Notes under the pieces: model-generated
Told to the model about the DNA's origin: nothing
Seen by the model: only the letters and a program-made list of their open reading frames with translations
Database searches by the model: none
Shown: piece by piece, positions 52,751-60,423 of the stretch
Layout: each line of letters starts with the position of its first letter
How positions within the stretch are numbered: position 1 is the stretch's first letter
Assembly (NCBI RefSeq): GCF_900119165.1
Contig: NZ_FPJG01000006.1
Coordinates: 4,154,001-4,218,000 of the forward strand
Origin: Amycolatopsis australiensis
GTDB taxonomy: Bacteria; Actinomycetota; Actinomycetes; Mycobacteriales; Pseudonocardiaceae
DNA length: 64,000 nucleotides
Direction: 5' to 3'
Program-made: the position numbers and the translations under genes

Positions 52751-52827
52751 GGCAGCCTCCTTCACGGGTGCTGCCGTTCACCGTACCGGAAACCGGAGAC
52801 GAGCGTTCCGGTTATCCGGTGCGTTGC

Positions 52828-54321
52828 TCAGCCGGAAGTCGGAAAGGTGAACGCCGCGGCCGACGCGCGGGTGTGCGGCCATCGCGTCGTGACGACCTTC
52901 GCGCGGGTGTAGAAGCGGACACCCGCCGGGCCGTGGATGGGGCTGTCGCCGATGAGGGAGTCCTTCCAGCCGCCGAAGGAGTAGTACGACATCGGCACGG
53001 GGATCGGCACGTTGACGCCGATCATGCCGACCTTGACTTCGCGCTGGAACTTGCGGGCCGCTTCGCCGCTGCCGGTGAAGATCGCGGTGCCGTTGCCGTA
53101 CGGGTTGGCGTTGATGATCGCGATCGCCTCGTCGACGGTCTCCGCGCGCACGACCGCGAGCACCGGCCCGAAGATCTCGTCCCGGTAGGCGTCCATTTCG
53201 GTCGTGACGTGGTCCAGCAGGGACGGCCCCACGAAGAAGCCGCCGTCGTGGCCTTCGACCTTCAGGTCACGGCCGTCGACGACCACCGACGCGCCTTGCT
53301 CGGCGCCCCGCGCGACGGCGTCCACGATGCGCCGGCGGGCGGCTTCGGTGACGACCGGGCCCATGTCGCTGGCCGGGTCGGTGCCCGGGCCGACCCGCAC
53401 CGCGCGGGCCTTGCGCTCGAGGATCTCGACGAGCCGGTCGCCGGCCGGCCCGACGGCGACCGCGACCGAGACCGCCATGCAGCGCTGCCCGGCCGAGCCG
53501 AAGGCCGCCGCGGTCAGGTGGTCGGCGGCGTACTCCAGGTCGGCGTCCGGCAGGACCACCGCGTGGTTCTTCGCCCCGCCGAGGGCCTGGACGCGCTTGC
53601 CGGCCGCGGTCGCGCGCTCGTGCACGTACTTGGCGACCGGCGTCGAGCCGACGAACGACACCGCCGCGATGTCCGGGTGGTCCAGGATCGCGTCGACCGC
53701 GGCTTTGTCGCCGTGCACGACGTTGAACACGCCATCGGGCAGCCCGGCTTCGGCGTACAGCTCGGCGACCAGGTTGGCCGCCGACGGGTCGCGCTCGCTC
53801 GGCTTGAGGACGAAGGTGTTGCCGGTGGCGATCGCGATCGGGTGCATCCACAGCGGCACCATGACCGGGAAGTTGAACGGGGTGATCCCGGCGACCACGC
53901 CGAGCGGCTGCCGGAAGTCGTGCACGTCGACGTCCCGGGAGACCTGGTCGGAGAAGCTGCCCTTGAGCGCGTCGGCGATGCCGCAGGCGTACTCGACGAC
54001 CTCGCGGCCGCGCACGATCTCGCCGCGGGCGTCCTCGACGACCTTGCCGTGCTCGCTCGAGATGACCCGGGCCAGCTCGTCCTCGTGACGTACCAGCAGC
54101 TCGCGGAAGGCGAACAGCACCTTGGTCCGCTGGGACAGCGAAGAGTCGCCCCACGCCGCGAAGGCCTTGCTCGCGGCTGCAACTGCGCTGTCCACATCGG
54201 ACGGTTCGGCGAGCAGCACCGAAGCCTGCTGCCGTCCCGTTGCCGGGTCGTGGACCGGCGCCGTGCGAGTCGACGCCGCGGCGGTGGTGGTGCCGCCGAT
54301 CCGGTGTTCGATCGTCTTCAC
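52828..54321 (-). CDS. mmsA: CoA-acylating methylmalonate-semialdehyde dehydrogenase
   Basis: A 497-residue aldehyde dehydrogenase. The catalytic Cys is C281 in GSAGQRCMAVS. The general-base Glu of ordinary aldehyde dehydrogenases is replaced by Asn in GGAKNH (residue 252), the hallmark of MmsA/IolA. N150 (TPFNFPVM) is the oxyanion Asn. It converts malonate or methylmalonate semialdehyde to acetyl- or propionyl-CoA with CO2 release, in inositol or valine catabolism. GTG start with GGAGGAAG. It follows the Cgl0158-type aldolase by 32 bases, so inositol catabolism is the likelier role. Confidence 0.95.
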   Translation of the reverse strand: MKTIEHRIGGTTTAAASTRTAPVHDPATGRQQASVLLAEPSDVDSAVAAASKAFAAWGDSSLSQRTKVLFAFRELLVRHEDELARVISSEHGKVVEDARGEIVRGREVVEYACGIADALKGSFSDQVSRDVDVHDFRQPLGVVAGITPFNFPVMVPLWMHPIAIATGNTFVLKPSERDPSAANLVAELYAEAGLPDGVFNVVHGDKAAVDAILDHPDIAAVSFVGSTPVAKYVHERATAAGKRVQALGGAKNHAVVLPDADLEYAADHLTAAAFGSAGQRCMAVSVAVAVGPAGDRLVEILERKARAVRVGPGTDPASDMGPVVTEAARRRIVDAVARGAEQGASVVVDGRDLKVEGHDGGFFVGPSLLDHVTTEMDAYRDEIFGPVLAVVRAETVDEAIAIINANPYGNGTAIFTGSGEAARKFQREVKVGMIGVNVPIPVPMSYYSFGGWKDSLIGDSPIHGPAGVRFYTRAKVVTTRWPHTRASAAAFTFPTSG

Positions 54322-54353
54322 GGGTGCTTCCTCCGGGTTGTGCGGCGCGGGGT

Positions 54354-55223
54354 TCACAGCAGTCCCACCGCGGTGTCGACGGCCTTGGCGACGTCCCCGT
54401 CGCGCGGGTACAGCAGGGATCGGCCGACCACCAGGCCCTGCACGGTCGGCTGGGCCAGCGCCTGCTGCCAGGCGGCGAAGGCCGCGTCGGGGTCGGTGAC
54501 CTCACCACCGAGCAGGACCACCGGCAGGGTCGAGGACGCGAGCACGCGTTCCATGTCGGCCACCACGGGCAGCTTGAGCCACGTGTAGGCCGACGTGCGG
54601 CCGAGCCCGGCGGCGATCGTGATCGACTTGATCACGGCGTCGGGGGAGAGGTTGTTCTTGACCCGGCCGTCCGACCGGACCGACAGGAACGGCTCGACGA
54701 GGGCGATCAGCTTGCGGTCGGCCAGCTCGTTCACCGCCCGCGCGGTGTTTTCCAGGACGCTCGGCGTGGCCGGGTCGTCGAGGCAGATCCGGGTGAGGGT
54801 CTTGCCGCCGTCGAACCGCATCCGGGCGAGGGTTTCCGCGTCGTAGCAGGCGAACCGGTCGTCGATTTCGAAACTGGACCCGGCGAGGCCGGTCCGGTTC
54901 ATCGAGCCGAGCACCGTCTTGCCGTCGAGCACGCCGAGCAGCAGCAGGTCGTCGAGGACGTCCGCGGTGGCCAGCACGCCGGTGACGCCCGGGCGTTCCA
55001 GTGCCAGGCACAGCCGTTCGAGCAGTTCGCCGCGATCGGCCATCGCCATGGGGTCACCGCCCGCCGCGAGGGCGCCGCGGGCGGGGTGGTCCGCGGCGAT
55101 GACCATCACCCGGCCCTGGTCGTTGAACGGCGACTCGGGCCGCACCCGGCCGGCGGCCGCCTCGGCGATCGCTTCCGGGGCGCGCACCCGCCTGGCGACG
55201 AGGTGTCGCAGCATGTCGGTCAC
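54354..55223 (-). CDS. Cgl0158-type (DeoC/FbaB) aldolase-like protein
   Basis: A 289-residue TIM-barrel protein resembling the Cgl0158 family found in actinobacterial inositol clusters. Visible parts: VMVIAADHPARGALAAGG, LVEPFLSV (with the Glu), WLKLPVV (Lys of the Schiff-base type near residue 220) and VLLGGEVTDPDAAFAAWQQAL. The proposed job is cleavage of 5-dehydro-2-deoxy-6-phosphogluconate to dihydroxyacetone phosphate and malonate semialdehyde, which MmsA then uses. No other iol gene is in the window. GTG start with GGGAGGAAG. Confidence 0.82.
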   Translation of the reverse strand: MTDMLRHLVARRVRAPEAIAEAAAGRVRPESPFNDQGRVMVIAADHPARGALAAGGDPMAMADRGELLERLCLALERPGVTGVLATADVLDDLLLLGVLDGKTVLGSMNRTGLAGSSFEIDDRFACYDAETLARMRFDGGKTLTRICLDDPATPSVLENTARAVNELADRKLIALVEPFLSVRSDGRVKNNLSPDAVIKSITIAAGLGRTSAYTWLKLPVVADMERVLASSTLPVVLLGGEVTDPDAAFAAWQQALAQPTVQGLVVGRSLLYPRDGDVAKAVDTAVGLL

Positions 55224-55261
55224 GGTCTTCCTCCCGGAGAGCTTCGGCTGGTCCGAGATCG

Positions 55262-55310
55262 ACTTTGCCAGCGGACAGAGACTTTGTCAAGACATATGGA
55301 CATTCGGTCA
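55262..55310 (-). promoter_or_regulatory. Promoter and putative GntR operator for the aldolase-mmsA operon
   Basis: Minus strand TTGACA (55290-55285), a 17-base spacer and CAAAGT (55267-55262): a strong promoter for the aldolase gene. Upstream of it, around 55285-55310, TGTC/GACA half-sites surround CATATG and may bind the divergent GntR. A GACTTTG direct repeat (55261, 55280) is also present. Confidence 0.6.
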
Positions 55311-55347
55311 TCCCTACCGCACCGCCGAGGGCGGTAGGCTTCCGGCG

Positions 55348-56142
55348 ATGAGCACTCCTCCGCCGCCGTCCGGCCCGGACGTCACCTATCCGGCCTGGGA
55401 TCCCGGCCGGGAGATCGAGCTGGATCCGGGCAGCCCCGAGCCGCTGTATTTCCAGGTCTCGCGGCAGCTGCACGCCGCGATCGAGGACGGCAGGCTGCCG
55501 GCGGGGGCCCGGCTGGGCAACGAGGTGGACCTGGCGGCCCGCCTGCGGCTGTCGCGCCCGACGGTCCGCCAGGCGATCCAGACCCTGGTCAACCAGGGGC
55601 TGCTGGTGCGGCGGCGGGGCGTCGGCACCCAGGTCGTCCGGACGAAGGTGGCGCGGCCGCTGCGGCTGAGCAGCCTGTTCGACGACCTCGCCGGGCTCGG
55701 CGGCGAACCGGAGTCGAAAGTGCTGGTCAACCGGGTCGAGGACGCCGACGCCGACGTCGCCGGGCTGCTGGAGGCGCCGGACCTGACGCGGGTGCGGCGG
55801 CTCGAGCGGGTCCGCTCGGCCGGCGGCGAGCCGCTCGCGCTGATGAACAACTACCTGCCCGACGGCGTCATCGACCCGACCGACGACGAGCTGCGCGAGC
55901 GAGGGCTCTACCAGCTGCTGCGGTCGGCGGGGGTCCGCCTCCACGCCGCCGAGCAGAACATCGGCGCCCGGCTGGCGACGGAGGAGGACGCGGAGCTGCT
56001 GGGCGAGCAGCCGGGCGCCGCGCTGCTGACGATGCAGCGCACGACGTACGACGACACCGGCCGCGTGGTCGAGTACGGCTGGCACGTCTACCGGGCGTCG
56101 CGGTACACGTTCAATCTTTCGCTGACGAACGGTCCACAGTAG
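55348..56142 (+). CDS. GntR-family regulator, HutC/UTRA type
   Basis: A 264-residue regulator. The GntR winged helix spans about residues 35-105 (YFQVSRQLHAAIEDGRLPAG, then LSRPTVRQAIQTLVNQGLLVRRRGVGTQV). The UTRA ligand domain follows, ending in EYGWHVYRASRYTF. It is divergent from the aldolase-mmsA operon and is the likely regulator of that pathway (inositol regulators in corynebacteria are also GntR). ATG lies seven bases after TAGGCT with no ribosome binding site. Confidence 0.92.
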   Translation: MSTPPPPSGPDVTYPAWDPGREIELDPGSPEPLYFQVSRQLHAAIEDGRLPAGARLGNEVDLAARLRLSRPTVRQAIQTLVNQGLLVRRRGVGTQVVRTKVARPLRLSSLFDDLAGLGGEPESKVLVNRVEDADADVAGLLEAPDLTRVRRLERVRSAGGEPLALMNNYLPDGVIDPTDDELRERGLYQLLRSAGVRLHAAEQNIGARLATEEDAELLGEQPGAALLTMQRTTYDDTGRVVEYGWHVYRASRYTFNLSLTNGPQ

Positions 56143-56328
56143 ACGGCGTGACGGCGATCGGCGTGCCGGGCGGCCGGTGAGCGCGCGGAGGTCGCCGGTG
56201 GTTTCGGCGAGCAGGCCGACTCGGGGCGCGACGGATTCGTGCACCGGGCACCGGCCTGATGCACCGGACCGGCCGCGACACTATCGTCTCCGTGACGGCA
56301 GCCGGGCAGAACGCGGGAAGGAGCGGAC

Positions 56329-56826
56329 GTGCCGAACGGTGACGACCTCGCCGGACGCTTCGATGATCTGGTGGGACGGCTGGACTACCCGATGTACGTC
56401 GTGACGTGCGCCGACGGTGATCGGTGGGCCGGCTGCCTCGTCGGGTTCGCCGCTCAGTGCAGCATCTCGCCGCCGCGGTTCATGGTGTGGTTGTCCAAGG
56501 CCAACCACACCACCGAGGTCGCCGCGGCCGCACCGGCGCTCGGTGTCCACCGGCTGACGCGGGACCACGCCGGACTCGCGCGCTTGTTCGGCTCGCACAG
56601 CGGGTCCGACGTGGACAAGTTCGCGCGCACCCCGGCGCGTCCCGGTCCGCTCGGGGTGCCCGTCATCGACGCGTGCGCGGACTGGTTCGTCGGCGAGATC
56701 CTGTCCCGGCACGACACCGGCGACCACATCGGGTTCCTGCTCCGGCCGGTCGCCGCGACGGCGGCCGGTGGGCCGCAGCTGGGCTTTCAGGACGTTCGGG
56801 ACCTGCCACCGGGCAACGATCCCTGA
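56329..56826 (+). CDS. flavin reductase-like domain protein
   Basis: A 165-residue split-barrel FMN-binding protein: YPMYVVTCADGDRWAGCLVGFAAQCSISPPRFMVWLSKANHT is the flavin reductase domain in shortened sense, ending in a DHIGFLLRPV motif. Members supply reduced FMN to monooxygenases or bind it as a cofactor. It stands alone without a monooxygenase. GTG start with GGAAGGAG. The end overlaps the convergent MFS gene by 40 bases, the deepest convergent overlap in the window. Confidence 0.85.
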   Translation: MPNGDDLAGRFDDLVGRLDYPMYVVTCADGDRWAGCLVGFAAQCSISPPRFMVWLSKANHTTEVAAAAPALGVHRLTRDHAGLARLFGSHSGSDVDKFARTPARPGPLGVPVIDACADWFVGEILSRHDTGDHIGFLLRPVAATAAGGPQLGFQDVRDLPPGNDP

Positions 56827-57971
56827 GCCGATGATTCCCGGCGGTCGCGGCGCAGCGAGTACAGCGCGATGCCCAGCCCGGCGACGGTCAGGGCCGCGGC
56901 GACCGGGTAGATCGCGCGGAGCCCGGCGCCGCTGTCGACGACCTGGCCGCCCAGCCAGCCGGCGAACGCCGCGGCCAGCTGGTAGCCGGACGCGTTGACC
57001 GCCACGGCCAGCGTCGGCGCGGCACCCGCAGCCGTGATCACCCGCGTCTGCATTCCGGGCACGATCGCGAACGCCAGCGCGCCCAGCAGAACCGTCGACA
57101 CCACCGTCGCGACCGGGTGGCCGCCGCCCAGCCAGGCCAGGCCGAGCACGACGACGAGCGTCGCGAGCAGCCCGGCCAGCGACGGCAGCAGCGCCCGGTC
57201 CGCCAGCCGCCCGCCGACCGCGTTGCCGAGCACCGCGCCGGCGCCGTAGCCGAGGAGAAGCACCGGGACGGCGCCGGGCGGGAAGCCGCCGACTTCGGTC
57301 AGCAGCGGGGCGAGGTAGGTGAAGACCGTCAGGACGCCGGTGTTCCCGACGGCGGTCAGCGCGATCGCCAGCTGGACGCGGCGGTCCGCGAAGACCCGCA
57401 GCTCCCCGGCCACCGGGCCCGTCGTCGCCGACGGCCGGTCCGGGACGAACCGCAGGACCGTGAGCAAGGCCAGTGCGGCGGCGGCCGCGACCGACCAGAA
57501 CGTCGCTCGCCAGCCCAGGTGCTGGCCGACGAACGTGCCCAGCGGGGCGCCGAGGACGATGCCGAGGTTGAGGCCCAGCACCACCTTGCCGACGGTGGAG
57601 GCCTGCTTGCCCGGCCGCGCCGTCGACGCGGCGGTGGCGATCGCGACGGCGAAGAACGTCGCCACGACCAGCCCCGCGAGCATCCGCGAAACGAGCAGGA
57701 CGGCGTAACCCGGCGCGATCGCCGACGCCGCGTTCGCCAGCACGGACGTCGCGACCAGCCCGATGATCAGCGGTTTACGGGAAACCCGGGCGGTCAGGAG
57801 CGTGACGACCGGGCCGCCGACGATCATCCCCGCCGCGTAGGCGGTCGTCAGCAACCCGGCCGCCGACAGCGGCACGCCCAGGCCGGCGGCCAGGTCGGGG
57901 AGGATGCCCGACACCACGAATTCGCCGGTCGTGAGGCTGAACACGACGAGCATCAGGGAAAAGACGGCCAC
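56787..57971 (-). CDS. MFS transporter (DHA1 drug-efflux type)
   Basis: A 394-residue, twelve-helix major facilitator. N-terminal LTTGEFVVSGILPDLAAGLGVPLSAAGLLTTAYAAGM is the AraJ/YdhP-type signature helix region and GAPLGTFVGQHLGWRATFW the motif C area (antiporter motif). It likely exports a drug or sugar-like compound. GTG start. A divergent MarR regulator with a palindromic operator in between is the obvious controller. The C-terminal tail (after residue 375) is polar. Confidence 0.9.
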   Translation of the reverse strand: MAVFSLMLVVFSLTTGEFVVSGILPDLAAGLGVPLSAAGLLTTAYAAGMIVGGPVVTLLTARVSRKPLIIGLVATSVLANAASAIAPGYAVLLVSRMLAGLVVATFFAVAIATAASTARPGKQASTVGKVVLGLNLGIVLGAPLGTFVGQHLGWRATFWSVAAAAALALLTVLRFVPDRPSATTGPVAGELRVFADRRVQLAIALTAVGNTGVLTVFTYLAPLLTEVGGFPPGAVPVLLLGYGAGAVLGNAVGGRLADRALLPSLAGLLATLVVVLGLAWLGGGHPVATVVSTVLLGALAFAIVPGMQTRVITAAGAAPTLAVAVNASGYQLAAAFAGWLGGQVVDSGAGLRAIYPVAAALTVAGLGIALYSLRRDRRESSAQGSLPGGRSRTS

Positions 57972-58010
57972 GGAACCCCCAGTTGGTTCGAGTTAGTATC
58001 ATTTGAACTA

Positions 58011-58025
58011 GAACTATCATAGTTC
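58011..58025. promoter_or_regulatory. Palindromic MarR operator between MFS and MarR genes
   Basis: GAACTAT-C-ATAGTTC is a perfect palindrome with 7-base arms. An outer pair GGTTCG (57985-57990) / CGAACC (58024-58029) frames it. The MarR -10 box TAGAGT (58039-58044) lies downstream, six bases before its ATG, placing the operator over the -35 zone. Confidence 0.7.
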
Positions 58026-58050
58026 GAACCGTGACCGCTAGAGTCGGGGT

Positions 58051-58458
58051 ATGGCGAGCGAGGACATCGACCGGGACGTGTGCAAGCTGGTCCACGGGCT
58101 CGCGCGGACGCTCGACGGCCACGTCCGCCGGGTCGCGGACGAACTGGGCCTCACGCCGAGTCAGGTGGTGGCGCTGCGCGAGCTGTCGGAGCCGATCACC
58201 GCTCGCGAGCTGGCCGCGCGGATGGCGTGCGAGGCGTCGAACGCGACGTTCGTGCTGGACCGCCTCGAGGAACGCGGCCTGCTCAACCGCCACCCGCACC
58301 CGACCGACCGCCGGGCCAAGCAGATCGTTCTCACCGCCGAAGGGCTCCGGCGCCGGGAGCAGGCGTTGAAGCTGCTGGGCGACACCTCGCCGCTGGGTTC
58401 ACTGCGGGCGGACCAGCAGGAAGCGTTGCGGGACCTGCTGAAGGCCTTGACCGCCTGA
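58051..58458 (+). CDS. MarR-family regulator of the MFS exporter
   Basis: A 135-residue MarR protein: winged helix ITARELAARMACEASNATFVLDRLEERGLLNRHPHPTDRRAKQIVLT in shortened sense, with the DRR wing at residues about 85-90. It is divergent from the MFS gene with a palindrome between the two. ATG six bases after TAGAGT, no ribosome binding site. It probably represses both genes. Confidence 0.92.
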   Translation: MASEDIDRDVCKLVHGLARTLDGHVRRVADELGLTPSQVVALRELSEPITARELAARMACEASNATFVLDRLEERGLLNRHPHPTDRRAKQIVLTAEGLRRREQALKLLGDTSPLGSLRADQQEALRDLLKALTA

Positions 58459-58471
58459 GCGCGACGTCGGC

Positions 58472-59068
58472 TCAGGCTTCGAGCCGCAGGCTGTCGGTCA
58501 TCCTGGCGAAGGCGTGGCGTACGTGCCCGGGCAGTTCGCCGGGGACGCACGCGGGCAGCCAGTCGTCCAGCGCGCACCGCCAGGTCGCCACGCAGAACTC
58601 GATCAGCAGCCGCAGTTCGAGGCGGCGCGGGTCGCCGAGCCGCCGCGCGATCTCGTCCTGGACCTCCGCGCAGTGCCGCAGTGAATGGCCGTCCAGCGAC
58701 GGCGACTGCTCGATCAGCCGGAGCGTGGCGGCGAAGCGCCGGTACCAGTCCTGGTCCATGCGCTCGAGGGTGGCCAGGAGCGCGTCGCGGAAGACGTCGG
58801 CCAGCGGGCCGGTCTTCTCGGTCTCGTCGAGCACGTCGAGGTAGGCGCGCCAGAGCTGCTTGACGGCGGTGAGCGCGACGTCTTCCTTCGACCGGTAGTT
58901 GCGGAAGAACGTCCGCCTCGACACCTCCACCGCTTCGAGCAACGCGTCGAGTGGCGTGGCGTCGAAACCGCGCTCGCTGAACAGCGTGACCGCGGTGCTG
59001 GCCAGGGCCTGCCGGGTGCGCAGCTTCTTTCGTTCGCGCAGCGTGGCGGGCTGTCCGGGAGTCGTCAT
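58472..59068 (-). CDS. TetR-family regulator
   Basis: A 198-residue TetR protein. Helix-turn-helix at residues about 12-60 ([45 protein letters not shown] in sense), with a C-terminal MftR/AcrR-like ligand domain. The ATG lies seven bases after TACACT, without a ribosome binding site. It is divergent from a quinone oxidoreductase-like gene 92 bases away, its likely target. A GCATATGC palindrome lies in the gap at 59101-59108 region. Confidence 0.9.
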   Translation of the reverse strand: MTTPGQPATLRERKKLRTRQALASTAVTLFSERGFDATPLDALLEAVEVSRRTFFRNYRSKEDVALTAVKQLWRAYLDVLDETEKTGPLADVFRDALLATLERMDQDWYRRFAATLRLIEQSPSLDGHSLRHCAEVQDEIARRLGDPRRLELRLLIEFCVATWRCALDDWLPACVPGELPGHVRHAFARMTDSLRLEA

Positions 59069-59159
59069 CACCGGCAGTGTAGCCGGTGCGCGCTCAAGGC
59101 GCATATGCTCTACTGAAGCAAACGCCACACTGTGGCAGTTACGCCGAAGGGATCTCACT

Positions 59160-60095
59160 GTGCGCGCACTCGTTGTCGATCACGCCGCCACGGCACACCT
59201 CTCGCTGGCCGAGGTCGCCGACCCGGTACCCGGACCGGGCGACGCGCTCGTCCGGGTCGAGGCGGTTTCGCTCAACCACGGCGAGGTCCGGGGCGCCACC
59301 GATCCGGGCACGCCGGCGGGCACCGTCATCGGGTGGGACGCGGCGGGCGTCGTGGTCGAGGCCGCGGCGGACGGGTCGGGCCCGGCCGTGGGAACCCCGG
59401 TGGTCACCCTCGGCGCGGGTGGTGGCTGGGCCGAGCTGCGCGCGGTCCCGGTCACGATGCTCGGCGTCGTGCCGGACGGCGCCGACCTCGGTGCGGTGAG
59501 CACGGTTCCGGTCGCCGGCCTGAGCGCCCTGCACGTGCTGCGCCGCATGGGCCAGCTCCTCGGCCGGCGCGTGATGATCACCGGTGCCTCCGGCGGTGTC
59601 GGCCGCTACGCGGTGCAGCTCGCCGCCCGTGCGGGCGCCGAAGTCGTGGCGGTCAGCGGAAACCCCGCCCAGGAGGACGGCCTGCGGAAGCTGGGCGCGC
59701 ACGAGGTGGTCGCGGATCCGGCGCACGTGGAGCGGCCCGTGTTCGGCGTGCTGGACAACGTCGGCGGCCGGCAGCTGGTGGATGCCTTCGCCGCCGTGCA
59801 GGCGGGTGGCATGGTGGTGAGCGTGGGCCGTTCGTCCGGCGCGGACGCGGTGTTCCCGCCCGGGGCGTTGCTGGCCACCGCGGGACGGCACGACCGATCG
59901 ATCCACACGTTCTTCCTGCTCGCCGACCCGGCCGCCGGCTTTTCCGGAGACCTGGCCTGGCTCGCCGCCGAACTGGCCGCCGGCCGCCTCGACCCGGGCA
60001 TCAGCCGGCGCGGCCCGTGGACGCGCTACGCCGAAGCGGCCCAAGCCCTGCTCGACCGCCGGCTGCACGGCAAGGCGGTCCTGGAAATCGGTTGA
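59160..60095 (+). CDS. zinc-less MDR-family quinone oxidoreductase
   Basis: A 311-residue medium-chain dehydrogenase/reductase. The nucleotide-binding loop is [26 protein letters not shown] near residue 140; structural zinc cysteines are absent, as in quinone oxidoreductases and enoyl reductases. It likely reduces quinones or alkenals with NADPH. GTG start with AAGGGA upstream. The divergent TetR gene is its probable regulator. Confidence 0.9.
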   Translation: MRALVVDHAATAHLSLAEVADPVPGPGDALVRVEAVSLNHGEVRGATDPGTPAGTVIGWDAAGVVVEAAADGSGPAVGTPVVTLGAGGGWAELRAVPVTMLGVVPDGADLGAVSTVPVAGLSALHVLRRMGQLLGRRVMITGASGGVGRYAVQLAARAGAEVVAVSGNPAQEDGLRKLGAHEVVADPAHVERPVFGVLDNVGGRQLVDAFAAVQAGGMVVSVGRSSGADAVFPPGALLATAGRHDRSIHTFFLLADPAAGFSGDLAWLAAELAAGRLDPGISRRGPWTRYAEAAQALLDRRLHGKAVLEIG

Positions 60096-60423
60096 GCGCC
60101 ACTGCGACAGGCCGTGCCGCGCGTGGCGTCTTGTGGGTGTGCGGGGGACGGTGCGTCGAAGGCAGGGAGAGTGTGTGGACGAGGTGCCGGTGGTGGCCGC
60201 TCGGCGGCGTCGGACGGTCAGCGTCGCCGCGGTGGCTGCCGGGACGTTCGCGCTGGTGGGTCGGGGGAGTACGGCCGCTCCCGGGACGCGACGAGCACCG
60301 ATACGGCGCCACCGTGTGCGCGGCCGTCGCCCAGCAGCTGTCCGGCCGGACCAACACGGGGCTCACGTCGAGGTGACGCCGCGGCTGGGCGTGGCGCCCG
60401 CACGCCACGCCCGGCCGGCCGCG
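60096..60423. other. 328-base intergenic region with a possible gene remnant
   Basis: Between two convergent genes. From about 60175 a GTG after AGGGAGA opens a short frame with an RRRRTVSVAAVAAGTFALVG stretch that resembles a signal peptide. A second frame, ending at 60376, gives a plausible tail (HRYGATVCAAVAQQLSGRT). A frameshift between them would be needed to make one protein. I consider it a decayed gene at best. Confidence 0.3.
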
